NCBI RefSeq assembly: GCF_029889745.1
Contig: NZ_CP123639.1
Span: forward strand, 472,501 to 536,500
From: Ligilactobacillus faecis
Lineage (GTDB): Bacteria > Bacillota > Bacilli > Lactobacillales > Lactobacillaceae
DNA: 64,000 nt
Direction of reading: 5' to 3'
Below the pieces are notes generated by a model. That model was not told where the DNA came from and did not search any database. It worked only from the letters and a program-made list of their open reading frames with translations. This document shows positions 36,901 through 44,629 of this stretch, piece by piece (positions within the stretch are counted from its first letter, which is position 1; each line of letters opens with the position of its first letter). A program made the translations under genes and the position numbers.

Positions 36901-39819
36901 AGGCCATCTTCCTCCTGGTCCATCAGTTGGAGTGTTATTGGCTTTTCCTTCCAATATGCCACCAGCATCAAGGTTGGTCCTATCGTTCGCAACGCTTTTA
37001 CTACCATCCGAATTAAGCGAAATTTTCAATTCACCATCCGGACTAACAACACTTTGATTATTTCCATATCCACCTGACACAGGTAATCCGTTCGCAGAAA
37101 TATTAAGCTTTCTTTCAACTGCTTTTTTGATTACCATTTTCACAGAAACTTTCTTATGTTCACTTTCAACGCTTATATTTGAAATATACTCTTTTCCATC
37201 TTGGGCATCAGTATTCAAGTATCCCAATACACTAACGTACCCTGTTAGGACATCATTCAGACCACCATAGTTATTAGATGCCTGAATAGCATTAGCGTAA
37301 TAAGGAACATCTGGGGTGACATCATAACCTGAAATTTTCACACCTTCAGGCAACTTCTCGCCATTACTAAATTTTCCAAAATGGTCTATAAGTCCAGTAA
37401 TTGGATTATAGCTTTCACCTGCTTGTAAGCGTTGGGTGATTTTATGAGTGACCTCTTCTCCGCCTTCAGTAACTTTTCCAGTAACAACAACAGTATATCC
37501 AGTTTGTGCTGGATTATATGATCCAAAATCTGCATAGTCGCCACTTACATTATCTAGTGGCATGACTATTCCAGTACTCGTTATCTCAGATGGAAAATCA
37601 AAATGATACGTAGGCGTAAAACTAGTTAAGCCATTTGCTTGTAAACCAACTGCATAAAGTACTGGAGCTGCAGGAAAACCCTCCTTCGAGGTTGGCAAAT
37701 TTCGCTGAATAGTTCCCGGAATAATAGTTACATTAGGTGACTTAACACTATCATACGTTGAGCCAACCGACGCAGGCACAGTTACTACCTGATTATCTGT
37801 ACTATACAATACACGAAGGTTAAAATTCTCACGTGCGGCTGGAACAATAACTCCACTGGCGGTTGTTGTGTCATCCCTTGATATCACTGTTTCGTTAAAT
37901 GACTCGCCATCTTTTAGCGCTAAAGTAGCATCTAGACTTTCATTAGTATCAATATTTATTTTTCCAAAATAATGTTTTTCGCCATCACCCAAGTCATACC
38001 AACCCGAAGGCTTTTCACTAGAACCGGTCGTCTGAATATCTGTGTAACGTCCAACAAAAGGTATGACCCTTTCATTAGAATAATCATTATTTAAAAAAAT
38101 AGGGAGTTTCTGTGATTCCACAACTATTGCTGTTCCCTCTCCATTTGGTTGGGATATCTTAAGTACACCATTCAAGTACATCCCTCTAATCGGTGTGTCT
38201 TTAATTAGTTTGTCTGTTGCTTGTTGGTCCAAAAGAAAATGCTCTGGAACAGGAATATTCAACTTTAAAAATCCTTGAAGTGCAGTACCCTCGCCATAGT
38301 CTAAATGAACGATATAAATATAGTTTTCATCAGTCGTACGCTCATTTTTGTTAGCATTATCATATGGTTCCACAAAACAATCTGACACACTCGTCTTTTT
38401 TTCCAATACTACTCTATTTGTAGTATTGCTAGGCGCTTCAACCCCATTGATGAAAAATTTGATTTCCTGATATGCCCCATTTACAAGTATATGAGGAATT
38501 GCATCATTTCTGTACGGCTTGTTCGACTGACTAGCTTGGCTAAATGGTTCATTAAAAAAGTCAAATGCTGGCATCGTCTGCGTTCTAGTGACAGTAACAT
38601 TATCAGGAACATCAGAAATCGTCCAAGTAAAAAGTACGCCATCACCAACTTTTTTTCTTTCAGGAGATCCGGTCGGTGTTGAGAACCACGGCACACTTTG
38701 AGGTAGGTCACCAGAGTCGTTGGGCCTCTTAGGCGTAATGAGCATACTGAACTTGTCACCTTTTTTACCTGTATATGATATTGTCATACCGAGTTTTCCA
38801 CCATTTGAAAGTCGAGAAGTAGTATACGTATATTCTTTGGAGCCATCTTCTAATACTTTAGGGGCAGACAAAGTTCCATAGTTATCTCCTTTTGTTAAAG
38901 AGGTCAAACCAACTGATCTACCATCAGTCACATCTGCTACTTTAGGTTCTACACTTGCAGTAGTTGCTAATAACGAAGTTTCTAATTTATTTGTTGCGAC
39001 TGAACGTGCTGTTCTTTTCAAAGGCGTTAGATCTTTTTCACGCTCTAAAAAGTCAATATTTGCTTTTGTATGTAGACCATTTACTTGACCTTGAACTTTT
39101 GCTGGTTCATCGGTTTGTTTTTGCTCACTAGATACTACTGAAGTGGCTGTTTTTGTTTCAGTCACATCATTATTGACTTTATCAACTACGTTTTCTTCTT
39201 TTGCTGTTGCTTGAATTTTGTTATCGGGAGTTTGCTCTCCTACCTTATCATCCTTAACCACCTCAACAGGAGCATCCTTTTCAGCAGGCGTACTTTCTTG
39301 CTTACTACCAGTCTCTGCTTGCCCCTTAGCACTCTCATCTTGGTCTTTTGGAGCATCTTGTCCATTGGATGTTTCAGTTTCCTTTGCAGTAACTTCTCCT
39401 TGACTAATAGTCCCTGCTTGAGGTTGGTCTACTTTATTTACAGCATCACTTTCCACAGTGTCTTGCGTTTGCTCTGATATCGTTTGGGGCTTGTCCGTAG
39501 CAGTTTGCTCATTTGATTCACTAACCTGTTCTTTTTCAGGCACTGAGGATTCAACAGTTTGACTAGATGAAGCATTTTCTCTTACTTCACTAGCATTTAT
39601 CACCGCATCTGACTGAGAGGTCTCATCTTCAACATCATTTTGCGCAGTCGTATTTGTTAGTGGCGCCTCATCAGCAGAAACTTGTTGTACGAGCGTAGCA
39701 GTGCTAAAGAGCGACATCCCAGCTACGACCCACACTTTCTTCCTTTTATATAACTTATACCGTTTCTTCTCCTCAGTCGTATATTTAAACAGTCGCGAAT
39801 TTGCATTATATCTAAGCAT
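33274..39819 (-). CDS. giant mucus-binding adhesin, N-terminal part ending at a frameshift
   Basis: 2,181 codons. Residues 22-30 (KLYKRKKVW) match the KxYKxGKxW signal motif apart from one residue, followed by a hydrophobic core and a cleavage region ending VSADE (about 48-51). A Thr/Glu/Gln-rich low-complexity stretch (about 50-260) leads to a large unique head region (about 290-1,400), two related YRYTVIAPDGKEYSS-like modules and then MucBP/B2 Mub-type pairs. The frame leaves the repeat pattern at VVNYVF and stops 14 codons later. AGGGGG lies eight bases before the ATG; promoter and hexanucleotide array lie upstream. Undoing the +2 shift would give one protein of about 4,756 aa. Without it the product lacks an anchor and would be secreted. 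Confidence 0.87.
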   Translation of the reverse strand: MLRYNANSRLFKYTTEEKKRYKLYKRKKVWVVAGMSLFSTATLVQQVSADEAPLTNTTAQNDVEDETSQSDAVINASEVRENASSSQTVESSVPEKEQVSESNEQTATDKPQTISEQTQDTVESDAVNKVDQPQAGTISQGEVTAKETETSNGQDAPKDQDESAKGQAETGSKQESTPAEKDAPVEVVKDDKVGEQTPDNKIQATAKEENVVDKVNNDVTETKTATSVVSSEQKQTDEPAKVQGQVNGLHTKANIDFLEREKDLTPLKRTARSVATNKLETSLLATTASVEPKVADVTDGRSVGLTSLTKGDNYGTLSAPKVLEDGSKEYTYTTSRLSNGGKLGMTISYTGKKGDKFSMLITPKRPNDSGDLPQSVPWFSTPTGSPERKKVGDGVLFTWTISDVPDNVTVTRTQTMPAFDFFNEPFSQASQSNKPYRNDAIPHILVNGAYQEIKFFINGVEAPSNTTNRVVLEKKTSVSDCFVEPYDNANKNERTTDENYIYIVHLDYGEGTALQGFLKLNIPVPEHFLLDQQATDKLIKDTPIRGMYLNGVLKISQPNGEGTAIVVESQKLPIFLNNDYSNERVIPFVGRYTDIQTTGSSEKPSGWYDLGDGEKHYFGKINIDTNESLDATLALKDGESFNETVISRDDTTTASGVIVPAARENFNLRVLYSTDNQVVTVPASVGSTYDSVKSPNVTIIPGTIQRNLPTSKEGFPAAPVLYAVGLQANGLTSFTPTYHFDFPSEITSTGIVMPLDNVSGDYADFGSYNPAQTGYTVVVTGKVTEGGEEVTHKITQRLQAGESYNPITGLIDHFGKFSNGEKLPEGVKISGYDVTPDVPYYANAIQASNNYGGLNDVLTGYVSVLGYLNTDAQDGKEYISNISVESEHKKVSVKMVIKKAVERKLNISANGLPVSGGYGNNQSVVSPDGELKISLNSDGSKSVANDRTNLDAGGILEGKANNTPTDGPGGRWPVQYSTVKEPIVYLTIPDQTDIVKYSGLSTIYKFSGEGSDNIPRPKVSRKHNTNGQSVIVLDWTGTGYEMQPDTGINFILKVRADAVNSFDTAKTLETLYAYEDKANNKTLDLYTAAQLQAMGVSTAGLRAYAPNVNADSNTSWIQVGGDFSNSNLANAQKTKIEFDDGTSADTLMVAPGNNLSYMRIIAPVEVKPVPMIKGTADVGLSSSGLNYPTQDYIDVNGKKTGLQTLQLSIVNNTSDPLKGVISVMNLPQAGVADGNNPDATQDFTLNISGSGSLTVDPTNNYANDAHTVYYSTQLATLSADGTTLTFEDGSTWSRGQALPSQLKTVDQVTDWSTIKSLVLYVPSLSESNKVVYQFNAYSPTSEHNMSKKVTLRQVMGYENQLSLIPGTVTDTYATYATLKIVDQDGNQINGYKEVQGKAALDPSTGEYVIENGDLFGEAGKALVLDPPETITGYKFTRNTFSPSTLLQADGSTVVTRVYQVDKARLLEGSLSGTELATATGDPQANTGSNFQEDPTGVSTISFGVTDAQLARKGYHYTITVVDRTGKLLTDKDGRSEYDTLAEALAAQGTFDSTSDISGATQNFIVNYVGDFQKAVIISKNDPAKELPTTVAEAENTTPFYNDGVSGGTMFYSADGTPVLSDATTLANGSLAFRRQNYRYTVIAPDGKEYSSLDAALAAKLTFDNTENDGNTDKDIQVYEIKYVEDLQTLRVTVIDDQGTKTDAGYTPVTLVDKQELGSGLSNSEVSASTKSDYENIIERYKAAGYVVVSQDPVPDNYDNDPTVDQTLVVHLRHDTEDKAGSSVTLTEKINYLYASGIHKGDVAAPMYTSQPITFTSVDTIDKVTKEVINTVWSSPQTFVEVQSPTVSGYTPDKAKIESINVTHETPESDLSFTVYYAPEQQVLNYQVIDDTENKDLVPETLLGTGESESDVPLSIYQRYQKIADDYKKQGYIIESMSEIPDKYDSDSSVDQLVVIHLSHGRLEENGETKTIKQTIRYVYGNGPKQGEEAARTYTKDYVFTSRNTLDAVTKAVLTTVWSEPQTTLEVTSPTIAGYVADKTSVGSQTLTHESTDLNDVVMYTAGTQTVKVHYVDVYGVEKGTGYTPTSGTELTAQLQTLTGEADQSYTNTLWNYAQAGYELVEAQPEASTGTFDADPSVDQNYYVYLTHTLRDVEGTPVNVTRVVNYVFTVTDQKQVKEQLIA
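33319..33323 (-). other. Frameshift site: five-A run, two bases longer than in all other repeats
   Basis: Here CTGTAAAAACGTAG; the same place in the next unit (about 32196) reads CTGTAAACGTAG. The minus strand has TTTTT in place of TTT. This converts VVNYVYSNGPK into VVNYVFTVTDQ and an early stop. Confidence 0.9.
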
Positions 39820-39922
39820 ACTCTATTCCCCCTAACATAGATAATTACGTTCAGTAATACTTAGATCAAATTTTATGAGCCTTACGCACATAATTATATT
39901 TTTATTAACTTTAACTAAAACA

Positions 39923-39951
39923 ATAATAGACCATCATTAAATTTATGTAAA
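39923..39951 (-). promoter_or_regulatory. promoter of the giant adhesin gene
   Basis: Minus strand TTTACA (39951-39946), exact 17-bp spacer, TATTAT (39928-39923). Predicted start about 39916, giving a leader of about 97 nt. The -35 is three bases from the hexanucleotide array. Confidence 0.72.
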
Positions 39952-39954
39952 GAT

Positions 39955-40071
39955 ATCAATATCAATATCAATATCAATATCAATATCAATATCAATATCA
40001 ATATCAATATCAATATCAATATCAATATCAATATCAATATCAATATCAATATCAATATCAATATCAATATC
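39955..40071. repeat. Hexanucleotide tandem repeat (ATCAAT)19 at the adhesin promoter
   Basis: Nineteen perfect copies of ATCAAT plus a partial copy. On the minus strand each copy provides a TTGATA, a near-consensus -35 hexamer. The run directly abuts the adhesin promoter upstream of its -35. The remaining 40072-40310 is AT-rich without a recognisable gene. Confidence 0.97.
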
Positions 40072-40308
40072 AGATTTTAGCAATCTTTATCTCCATTATT
40101 TACTCTATTTTATAATTTAACTTTATTTTAATATTTGAATTTATCGTTATAATATCAAACCTTTTCTCATACTTCGTGTAATTCATAAATATTAAATCAA
40201 CATTTGACTATAAAAAAATAATTATACTAACAGAGATTGTAATGTTAGTTTACTCAAATAAAATTATTTTACACGTCTCCATTTTTCTTTTTAAAAATTG
40301 GGAATATA

Positions 40309-40348
40309 TTTGCAAAAAAAAACTCCCCACAATTCTCTTGTAGGAAGT
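40309..40348 (-). terminator. Terminator of dacA
   Basis: Minus strand ACTTCCTACAA, loop, TTGTGGGGAGT (two G-T pairs), then nine T, about 40 bp past the dacA stop. Confidence 0.8.
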
Positions 40349-40385
40349 GTTTGTAGGAATATCCATACCAGTTGACGGATACCCG

Positions 40386-41720
40386 TTAAAATAAACTTGT
40401 CACAGCACGCCAACCGATCACAAAGATATTTGCTTTCTTGACTTCACTTGTCGTTTGAGCTTTGGCACTCAAATGAGTCGTACCATCTAAGTAGTAGAGC
40501 TTTTGATCTTTAGCTGTAACTTCTAAAGTACCAACGATCTGGCCTTTTTTCAATGGAGCTTGTAGCCCATCTTTTTTGTACAACTTCTTATCTCCAACTG
40601 CCTTAGCTTGGAGTTGCTCCTTTGTGACCCCACTCTTTAGCCAGACATCTGTCGTTTGCCCTAGAGAAACTTTTGTTGTCAACTCTTTCCCATGGTAAAC
40701 TGGCAAAGTATTTGTCTTTTTGAAAGTCATACCTTTAGTTAAAGTTGTGTAGGTGTAATTATTGTAGCAATATGACATGATCTTTTGTGTTTCTTCAAAG
40801 CGCGAAAGATCTTCTTGACTATCATGTTTAGCCCCTAAAACGATCGTGATCAAACGATGACCACCTTTATTGACTGTAGCTGCAAAACAGGCTCCGGCTG
40901 AGTCAGATGTTCCCGTTTTTAAACCATCAACTGGAAGTTCACTGTAGGCTTTAGCTAAGCCAGGTAACATCCAATTCCAGTTTTCCATTACTGTTTGATC
41001 AGTCCCGTTATTAAAGTTCATCCGTTTGATCTTTGTTGTCTCTAAGACCTCAGGGTAATCTTTTAATAAACGTTGCGATAAGATCGCCATATCTTTTGCA
41101 GAAAATTTATTTTCGGCTGTATCTGAAGCCCCTGGATATTTTCCATCTTTGACTTCACCATTTGTCAAACCGTTTGCCGTATAGATCTCAGCGTCTGTGA
41201 TTCCCATCTTCTTAGCTTCTTTACGTGCTAGATCGATGAAATTTTTTTGCGTTCCGCCAACGGCATCAGCTAAAGCCATCGCAGCTCCATTGGCTGAATA
41301 GATCAAAGTTGCTTGGTAAAGAGACTTGACTGTATAGCTCTCACCTTTTTTCAAAGGTACGTTGGAAAGCGTCGTATCTTGGCTGACTTCTTGAGCAGCA
41401 TCACTTGGGGTGACCTTTTGATCCCATTTGAGTTTTCCTTGATCGATCGCTTGTAAGACCATGTAAGCCGTCAAGAGTTTTGACATCGAAGCGACAGGTA
41501 AAGTCTGCTCTGCATTTTTAGCATACAAAACTTGTCCTGTTTTAGCATCAACTGCGATCGCAGCTTTAGCATCGATATTCAACGAACTGTCTGTTTGGTC
41601 AGGTAAAGTCGCTGCGCTAGCTTTAAGGGCAAAAAAACTTGCCACACTTAAAGAACTAACGACAGTCAAAACTGTAACTAAAGCCAAGAATGGCTTTTTT
41701 AGTTGTTTAAAAAATGTCAT
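40386..41720 (-). CDS. dacA: D-alanyl-D-alanine carboxypeptidase (penicillin-binding protein 5 type)
   Basis: 444 aa. Signal/anchor helix (about 10-36), then the serine-peptidase catalytic domain with SxxK in VASMSKLLTAY (about 78-81), the SxN motif in LIYSANGAAMA and KTG in DGLKTGTSDSAG, followed by a PBP5-type beta domain and a C-terminal amphipathic segment. It trims the terminal D-Ala from peptidoglycan pentapeptides outside the membrane. The frame opens at 41747, but the ATG at 41720 has AGAGGA about nine bases upstream and is preferred. It follows the two-component system but has its own promoter and is separated by a terminator. Confidence 0.93.
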   Translation of the reverse strand: MTFFKQLKKPFLALVTVLTVVSSLSVASFFALKASAATLPDQTDSSLNIDAKAAIAVDAKTGQVLYAKNAEQTLPVASMSKLLTAYMVLQAIDQGKLKWDQKVTPSDAAQEVSQDTTLSNVPLKKGESYTVKSLYQATLIYSANGAAMALADAVGGTQKNFIDLARKEAKKMGITDAEIYTANGLTNGEVKDGKYPGASDTAENKFSAKDMAILSQRLLKDYPEVLETTKIKRMNFNNGTDQTVMENWNWMLPGLAKAYSELPVDGLKTGTSDSAGACFAATVNKGGHRLITIVLGAKHDSQEDLSRFEETQKIMSYCYNNYTYTTLTKGMTFKKTNTLPVYHGKELTTKVSLGQTTDVWLKSGVTKEQLQAKAVGDKKLYKKDGLQAPLKKGQIVGTLEVTAKDQKLYYLDGTTHLSAKAQTTSEVKKANIFVIGWRAVTSLF

Positions 41721-41752
41721 TTGTTTGATCCTCTCACTTAACTTCATCTATT

Positions 41753-41781
41753 AGAATAACGAAAATATCATTTTAATTCAA
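41753..41781 (-). promoter_or_regulatory. dacA promoter
   Basis: Minus strand TTGAAT (41781-41776), 17-bp spacer, TATTCT (41758-41753), just past the terminator of the kinase gene. Confidence 0.55.
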
Positions 41782-41782
41782 T

Positions 41783-41819
41783 CAAAAAAACGGCCCTTTA
41801 GTTAGCAGTGGCCGTTTCT
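41783..41819 (-). terminator. Terminator of the two-component operon
   Basis: Minus strand AAACGGCC, 14-nt loop, GGCCGTTT with a seven-T run. The kinase stop codon lies inside the loop. Confidence 0.85.
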
Positions 41820-42988
41820 TTACGATTGGTCCGTTTTGTTTTTAATAACTTAATCGCCTGTGTTACAGGAAAATGCATCACAAACTGTGTCAATTTTTGA
41901 TCTGAAGTCACATAAATATAGCCGTTGTGCAATTCGACGATCCCTTGTGCGATCGCAAGTCCTAAACCTGAACCACCTGTTTCGCGTGAGCGTGAGCTTT
42001 CAGCTCGATAAAAACGGTCAAAGATCTGATTCAATGACTTTTCTGGGATCTGTTCACCATCATTTGCGATCACGACTTTCAATTCTTTAGAAGTGACTCG
42101 CTTGGCCTTTAAATAAATATGCTTACCACCAGCTCCATACTTTAAAGCATTTGAGACTAAATTATTGAAGACCCGTGCCAACTTATCAGCATCAGCTTCC
42201 ATTACTAACGGTGCATCTGTTATTTCGACCTTGATCTGCATCCCTTTCTTATTTGCTTCTAACTCATAGCTAGCTGCGATCTGTTCTAGCATCGCTCCTA
42301 AGTCAAGTTGACGCACTTGAAGCGTCACTCCTTCTTGTCTGACTTTAGTGTACTCAAATAGATCGTCGACTAAAGACTTCATCTGGTTAGCTTTTAAAAA
42401 AGCGGTATGCGTATATTGCAATAACTCGTCTTCACTTGTATAGCGCTTATTTTCGATCAGGCCTAAATAACCAATGATCGAAGTCAAAGGTGTCCTGATG
42501 TCGTGGCTGACATTTGTGATCAATTCATCTTTAGAACGTTCGATCCGACGCTCTTCTTCCATTGCACTGATCGTACTATCGACTAGCGAGTTGACGCTTT
42601 CTACGACACGTTGCATTTGCCCTGTCAACTTGAACGGAATCCGATGTTCAAAGTGCCCCGAGGCGATATAATGCAATTCTGCGATCACGTGACGTAGTTG
42701 CATTTGCCGATAACGTCGCATCAAACGCCAATAGACGATCCAAACATCAGTTAAGAGCATCAAAAAGGTAAAAAGTCCACCCCAACTCCAAACTTGGAGA
42801 TCAGTCGGTCCAAGCAAAAGCGAGGTCTTGATCTGAAAGATACCATTTTGCAGACCAGGATTAGTCGAGATCTCTTGATTGATGATCATAAAGATCGACA
42901 TATTGAGCAAGAGCAAAATGATGATCGTAACGATCCCTTCACCAAAGAGCTCACTTTTTTCGCGCGCTGTCAATGAAAATTTCATCAT
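41798..42988 (-). CDS. sensor histidine kinase
   Basis: 396 aa. Two membrane helices (about 12-35 and 62-82) enclose a short extracellular loop of about 26 residues; a HAMP-like segment follows, then the HisKA box NVSHDIRTPLTSIIGYLG with the phospho-accepting His (about 161) and the ATPase domain with N box VFNNLVSNALKYG, RFYRAESSRS and the G box GGSGLGLAIAQGIVELH. The small sensor loop suggests it senses an envelope or lipid-linked signal. Start is one of two adjacent ATGs (42988 or 42985) behind AGGATC. Seven bases separate it from the response regulator gene; the pair resembles VanRS-type systems in layout. Confidence 0.92.
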   Translation of the reverse strand: MMKFSLTAREKSELFGEGIVTIIILLLLNMSIFMIINQEISTNPGLQNGIFQIKTSLLLGPTDLQVWSWGGLFTFLMLLTDVWIVYWRLMRRYRQMQLRHVIAELHYIASGHFEHRIPFKLTGQMQRVVESVNSLVDSTISAMEEERRIERSKDELITNVSHDIRTPLTSIIGYLGLIENKRYTSEDELLQYTHTAFLKANQMKSLVDDLFEYTKVRQEGVTLQVRQLDLGAMLEQIAASYELEANKKGMQIKVEITDAPLVMEADADKLARVFNNLVSNALKYGAGGKHIYLKAKRVTSKELKVVIANDGEQIPEKSLNQIFDRFYRAESSRSRETGGSGLGLAIAQGIVELHNGYIYVTSDQKLTQFVMHFPVTQAIKLLKTKRTNRKETATAN

Positions 42989-42995
42989 GATCCTA

Positions 42996-43685
42996 TTAAC
43001 GTGCTTCGATCTTGTAACCTACGCCCCAAACTGTTTGGATGACTTTTTCGCCTCCAGTCGCCTCTTCGATCTTATCGCGTAAATGACTGACATGGACCAT
43101 AACAGTTTTGGCTGAAACAACTGATTCTTGTTGCCAAACGCGTTCAAAGATCTCATCGGCAGAAAAGACGCGATTTGGATGACTTGCTAGAAGATACAAG
43201 ATCCCAAATTCCAAGGCTGTCAAAGAGATCTCTTTGCCATCGACTGTTTGGACTTCATGTGAATCTTTTTTGATTATCAATGAACCAGCTTCGATCTGAT
43301 CAGGCTCGCTATTTTTGACTTCATGTTGTGAACGACGTAAAAGTGATTTGACCCGTGCCATTACTTCAAGTGGGTTGAATGGTTTTGTGACATAATCATC
43401 AGCCCCTTGGACTAAGCCTTGGATCTTATCAAGATCATCTGTCTTAGCTGAAAGCATCAAGATCGGGATCTGACTATCTTTTCTCACTTCACGCACAACT
43501 GCCATTCCATCTAATTGTGGCATCATCACGTCTAAGATCATCAGATCGATATCTGGATTAGTATGGATCTTTGTGATCGCTTCCTTACCGTTGTATGCTT
43601 TTTCGACTTCATAGCCTTCATTTTTTACATAAATGCTCAACAATTCAACGATATCTTTATCATCATCAACGATCAATATTTTCAT
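42996..43685 (-). CDS. OmpR-family response regulator
   Basis: 229 aa. Receiver domain with KILIVDDDKDIVELL (acidic pocket), phospho-acceptor Asp in LMILDVMMPQLDG (about 53), Thr/Ser in LMLSAKT and Lys in DYVTKPFNP, followed by an OmpR-type winged helix (about 130-229, RVFSADEIFERVW...VMVHVSHLRDKIE). The sequence is VanR-like. The ATG at 43685 (MKILIVDDD) with GGGGGA nine bases upstream is chosen over an open frame to 43727. It presumably regulates wall or envelope genes; dacA downstream is a candidate target by proximity. Confidence 0.94.
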   Translation of the reverse strand: MKILIVDDDKDIVELLSIYVKNEGYEVEKAYNGKEAITKIHTNPDIDLMILDVMMPQLDGMAVVREVRKDSQIPILMLSAKTDDLDKIQGLVQGADDYVTKPFNPLEVMARVKSLLRRSQHEVKNSEPDQIEAGSLIIKKDSHEVQTVDGKEISLTALEFGILYLLASHPNRVFSADEIFERVWQQESVVSAKTVMVHVSHLRDKIEEATGGEKVIQTVWGVGYKIEAR

Positions 43686-43725
43686 CGGTATTTCCCCCTT
43701 GAAATTCAAGCTTACTCGTAACTTC

Positions 43726-43781
43726 ATTTTACCAAATCCTTATTTAGATAGGTTTAAAAAATTCTCTAAAATTAAGGTTTA
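43726..43781 (-). promoter_or_regulatory. promoter region of the two-component operon with direct repeats
   Basis: Minus strand TGGTAAAAT (extended -10; TAAAAT at 43731-43726). Upstream, TAAACCT occurs twice, at 43756-43750 and 43781-43775, exactly 25 bp apart, a spacing that would place both on one face of the helix; a candidate response-regulator site. Confidence 0.4.
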
Positions 43782-43790
43782 CGTTGCTTA

Positions 43791-44510
43791 TTATTTAACT
43801 AAAAAAACTTTATCTTTAATTGCATCAAACGGTTGGTGCAAAGTATTCAAGCTAGGCACATAATTTAGTTTGGCTTCTTGCCAAAAGCGCTTTGAATTAG
43901 TCGCTCCGTTTTTTTCGCCGATCACGATAAAACGTCCAGACCACTTTTTTTGCCGTAAAAAGGCTAAGATCTGCTGATCTTTAGTCGTTGTTTCTGGGGC
44001 CCATGCTAAGATCAAATTATTGACTTCAGTGTAATATCTTTGCACTGCTTCTAAAGCATCTAGCCGATAAACTTTTGTCCACGGATCTGGACGCTCATTA
44101 TCTTGCCCTTTCCAATCGAGCTCATCAACTGCAAAAGTCGCTGGCAAATTCTTGGCTAATAATGCATTACCCGCCATCAACTCTATCGTTTTTCCTGGAT
44201 AAAGCTCTTGTTTCAATGCCTCACACCAAGCACTTGAGAAGAGATGCCAGACCCCAAAATTTTCGATCGCAACTTGTCGCACTAAATTTAAAACGCGTTC
44301 AAGTTCAAATAATTCAGGGTGATCTAACAAATGTCGCTCTAAATAAGCCGTGGAAAAACCTAATTTAGGTAACGGCGCTTTAGGTAACTCTTGCTTTGCC
44401 AAAGCACTTAAAGTCGCTTTGACTGCTTGGATCTGTGCCCTAGCTGGGCTAAGACTTGCCACTTGATGTTCAAATTCAGATAACGTTGCTAAATACTTGC
44501 CATATTCCAC
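43791..44510 (-). CDS. SAM-dependent methyltransferase-like protein
   Basis: About 239 aa. A helical N-terminal third is followed by a Rossmann-like part with TIELMAGNALLAKNLP (glycine-rich motif I position), an acidic FAVDELDWKG, LILAWAPETTTKDQQILAFL and the late RFIVIGEKNGATNSKRFW, consistent with a class I methyltransferase fold; the target is unknown and the motif I glycine pattern is weak. The frame is open to a TTG at 44546, but a GTG at 44510 has AGAAGG seven bases before it and is preferred. It stands alone between proA and the two-component operon. Confidence 0.65.
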   Translation of the reverse strand: MEYGKYLATLSEFEHQVASLSPARAQIQAVKATLSALAKQELPKAPLPKLGFSTAYLERHLLDHPELFELERVLNLVRQVAIENFGVWHLFSSAWCEALKQELYPGKTIELMAGNALLAKNLPATFAVDELDWKGQDNERPDPWTKVYRLDALEAVQRYYTEVNNLILAWAPETTTKDQQILAFLRQKKWSGRFIVIGEKNGATNSKRFWQEAKLNYVPSLNTLHQPFDAIKDKVFLVK

Positions 44511-44596
44511 TTCAAAACCTTCTATAAATAACACTAGATCAAACAATTTAATTCTATCTTAAAAAATAGTAACGTCAAGATTTTTGCTAAATACCC

Positions 44597-44627
44597 CAAA
44601 AAAGCTAGACCTTAGCCTAGCTTTTCT
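44597..44627 (-). terminator. Terminator of proBA
   Basis: Minus strand AAAAGCTAG, loop, CTAGCTTTT with further T, immediately after the proA stop. Confidence 0.85.
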
Positions 44628-44629
44628 TC

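Noticed and set aside
25547-39819. Two separate adhesin genes
   Set aside because: The right-hand ORF has the signal peptide and no anchor, the left-hand ORF has the anchor and no signal or start; the repeat phase is continuous apart from two extra bases, so this is one broken gene.
39955-40071. CRISPR array
   Set aside because: The hexanucleotide repeats are continuous with no spacers; this is a simple sequence repeat. No cas genes are in the window.
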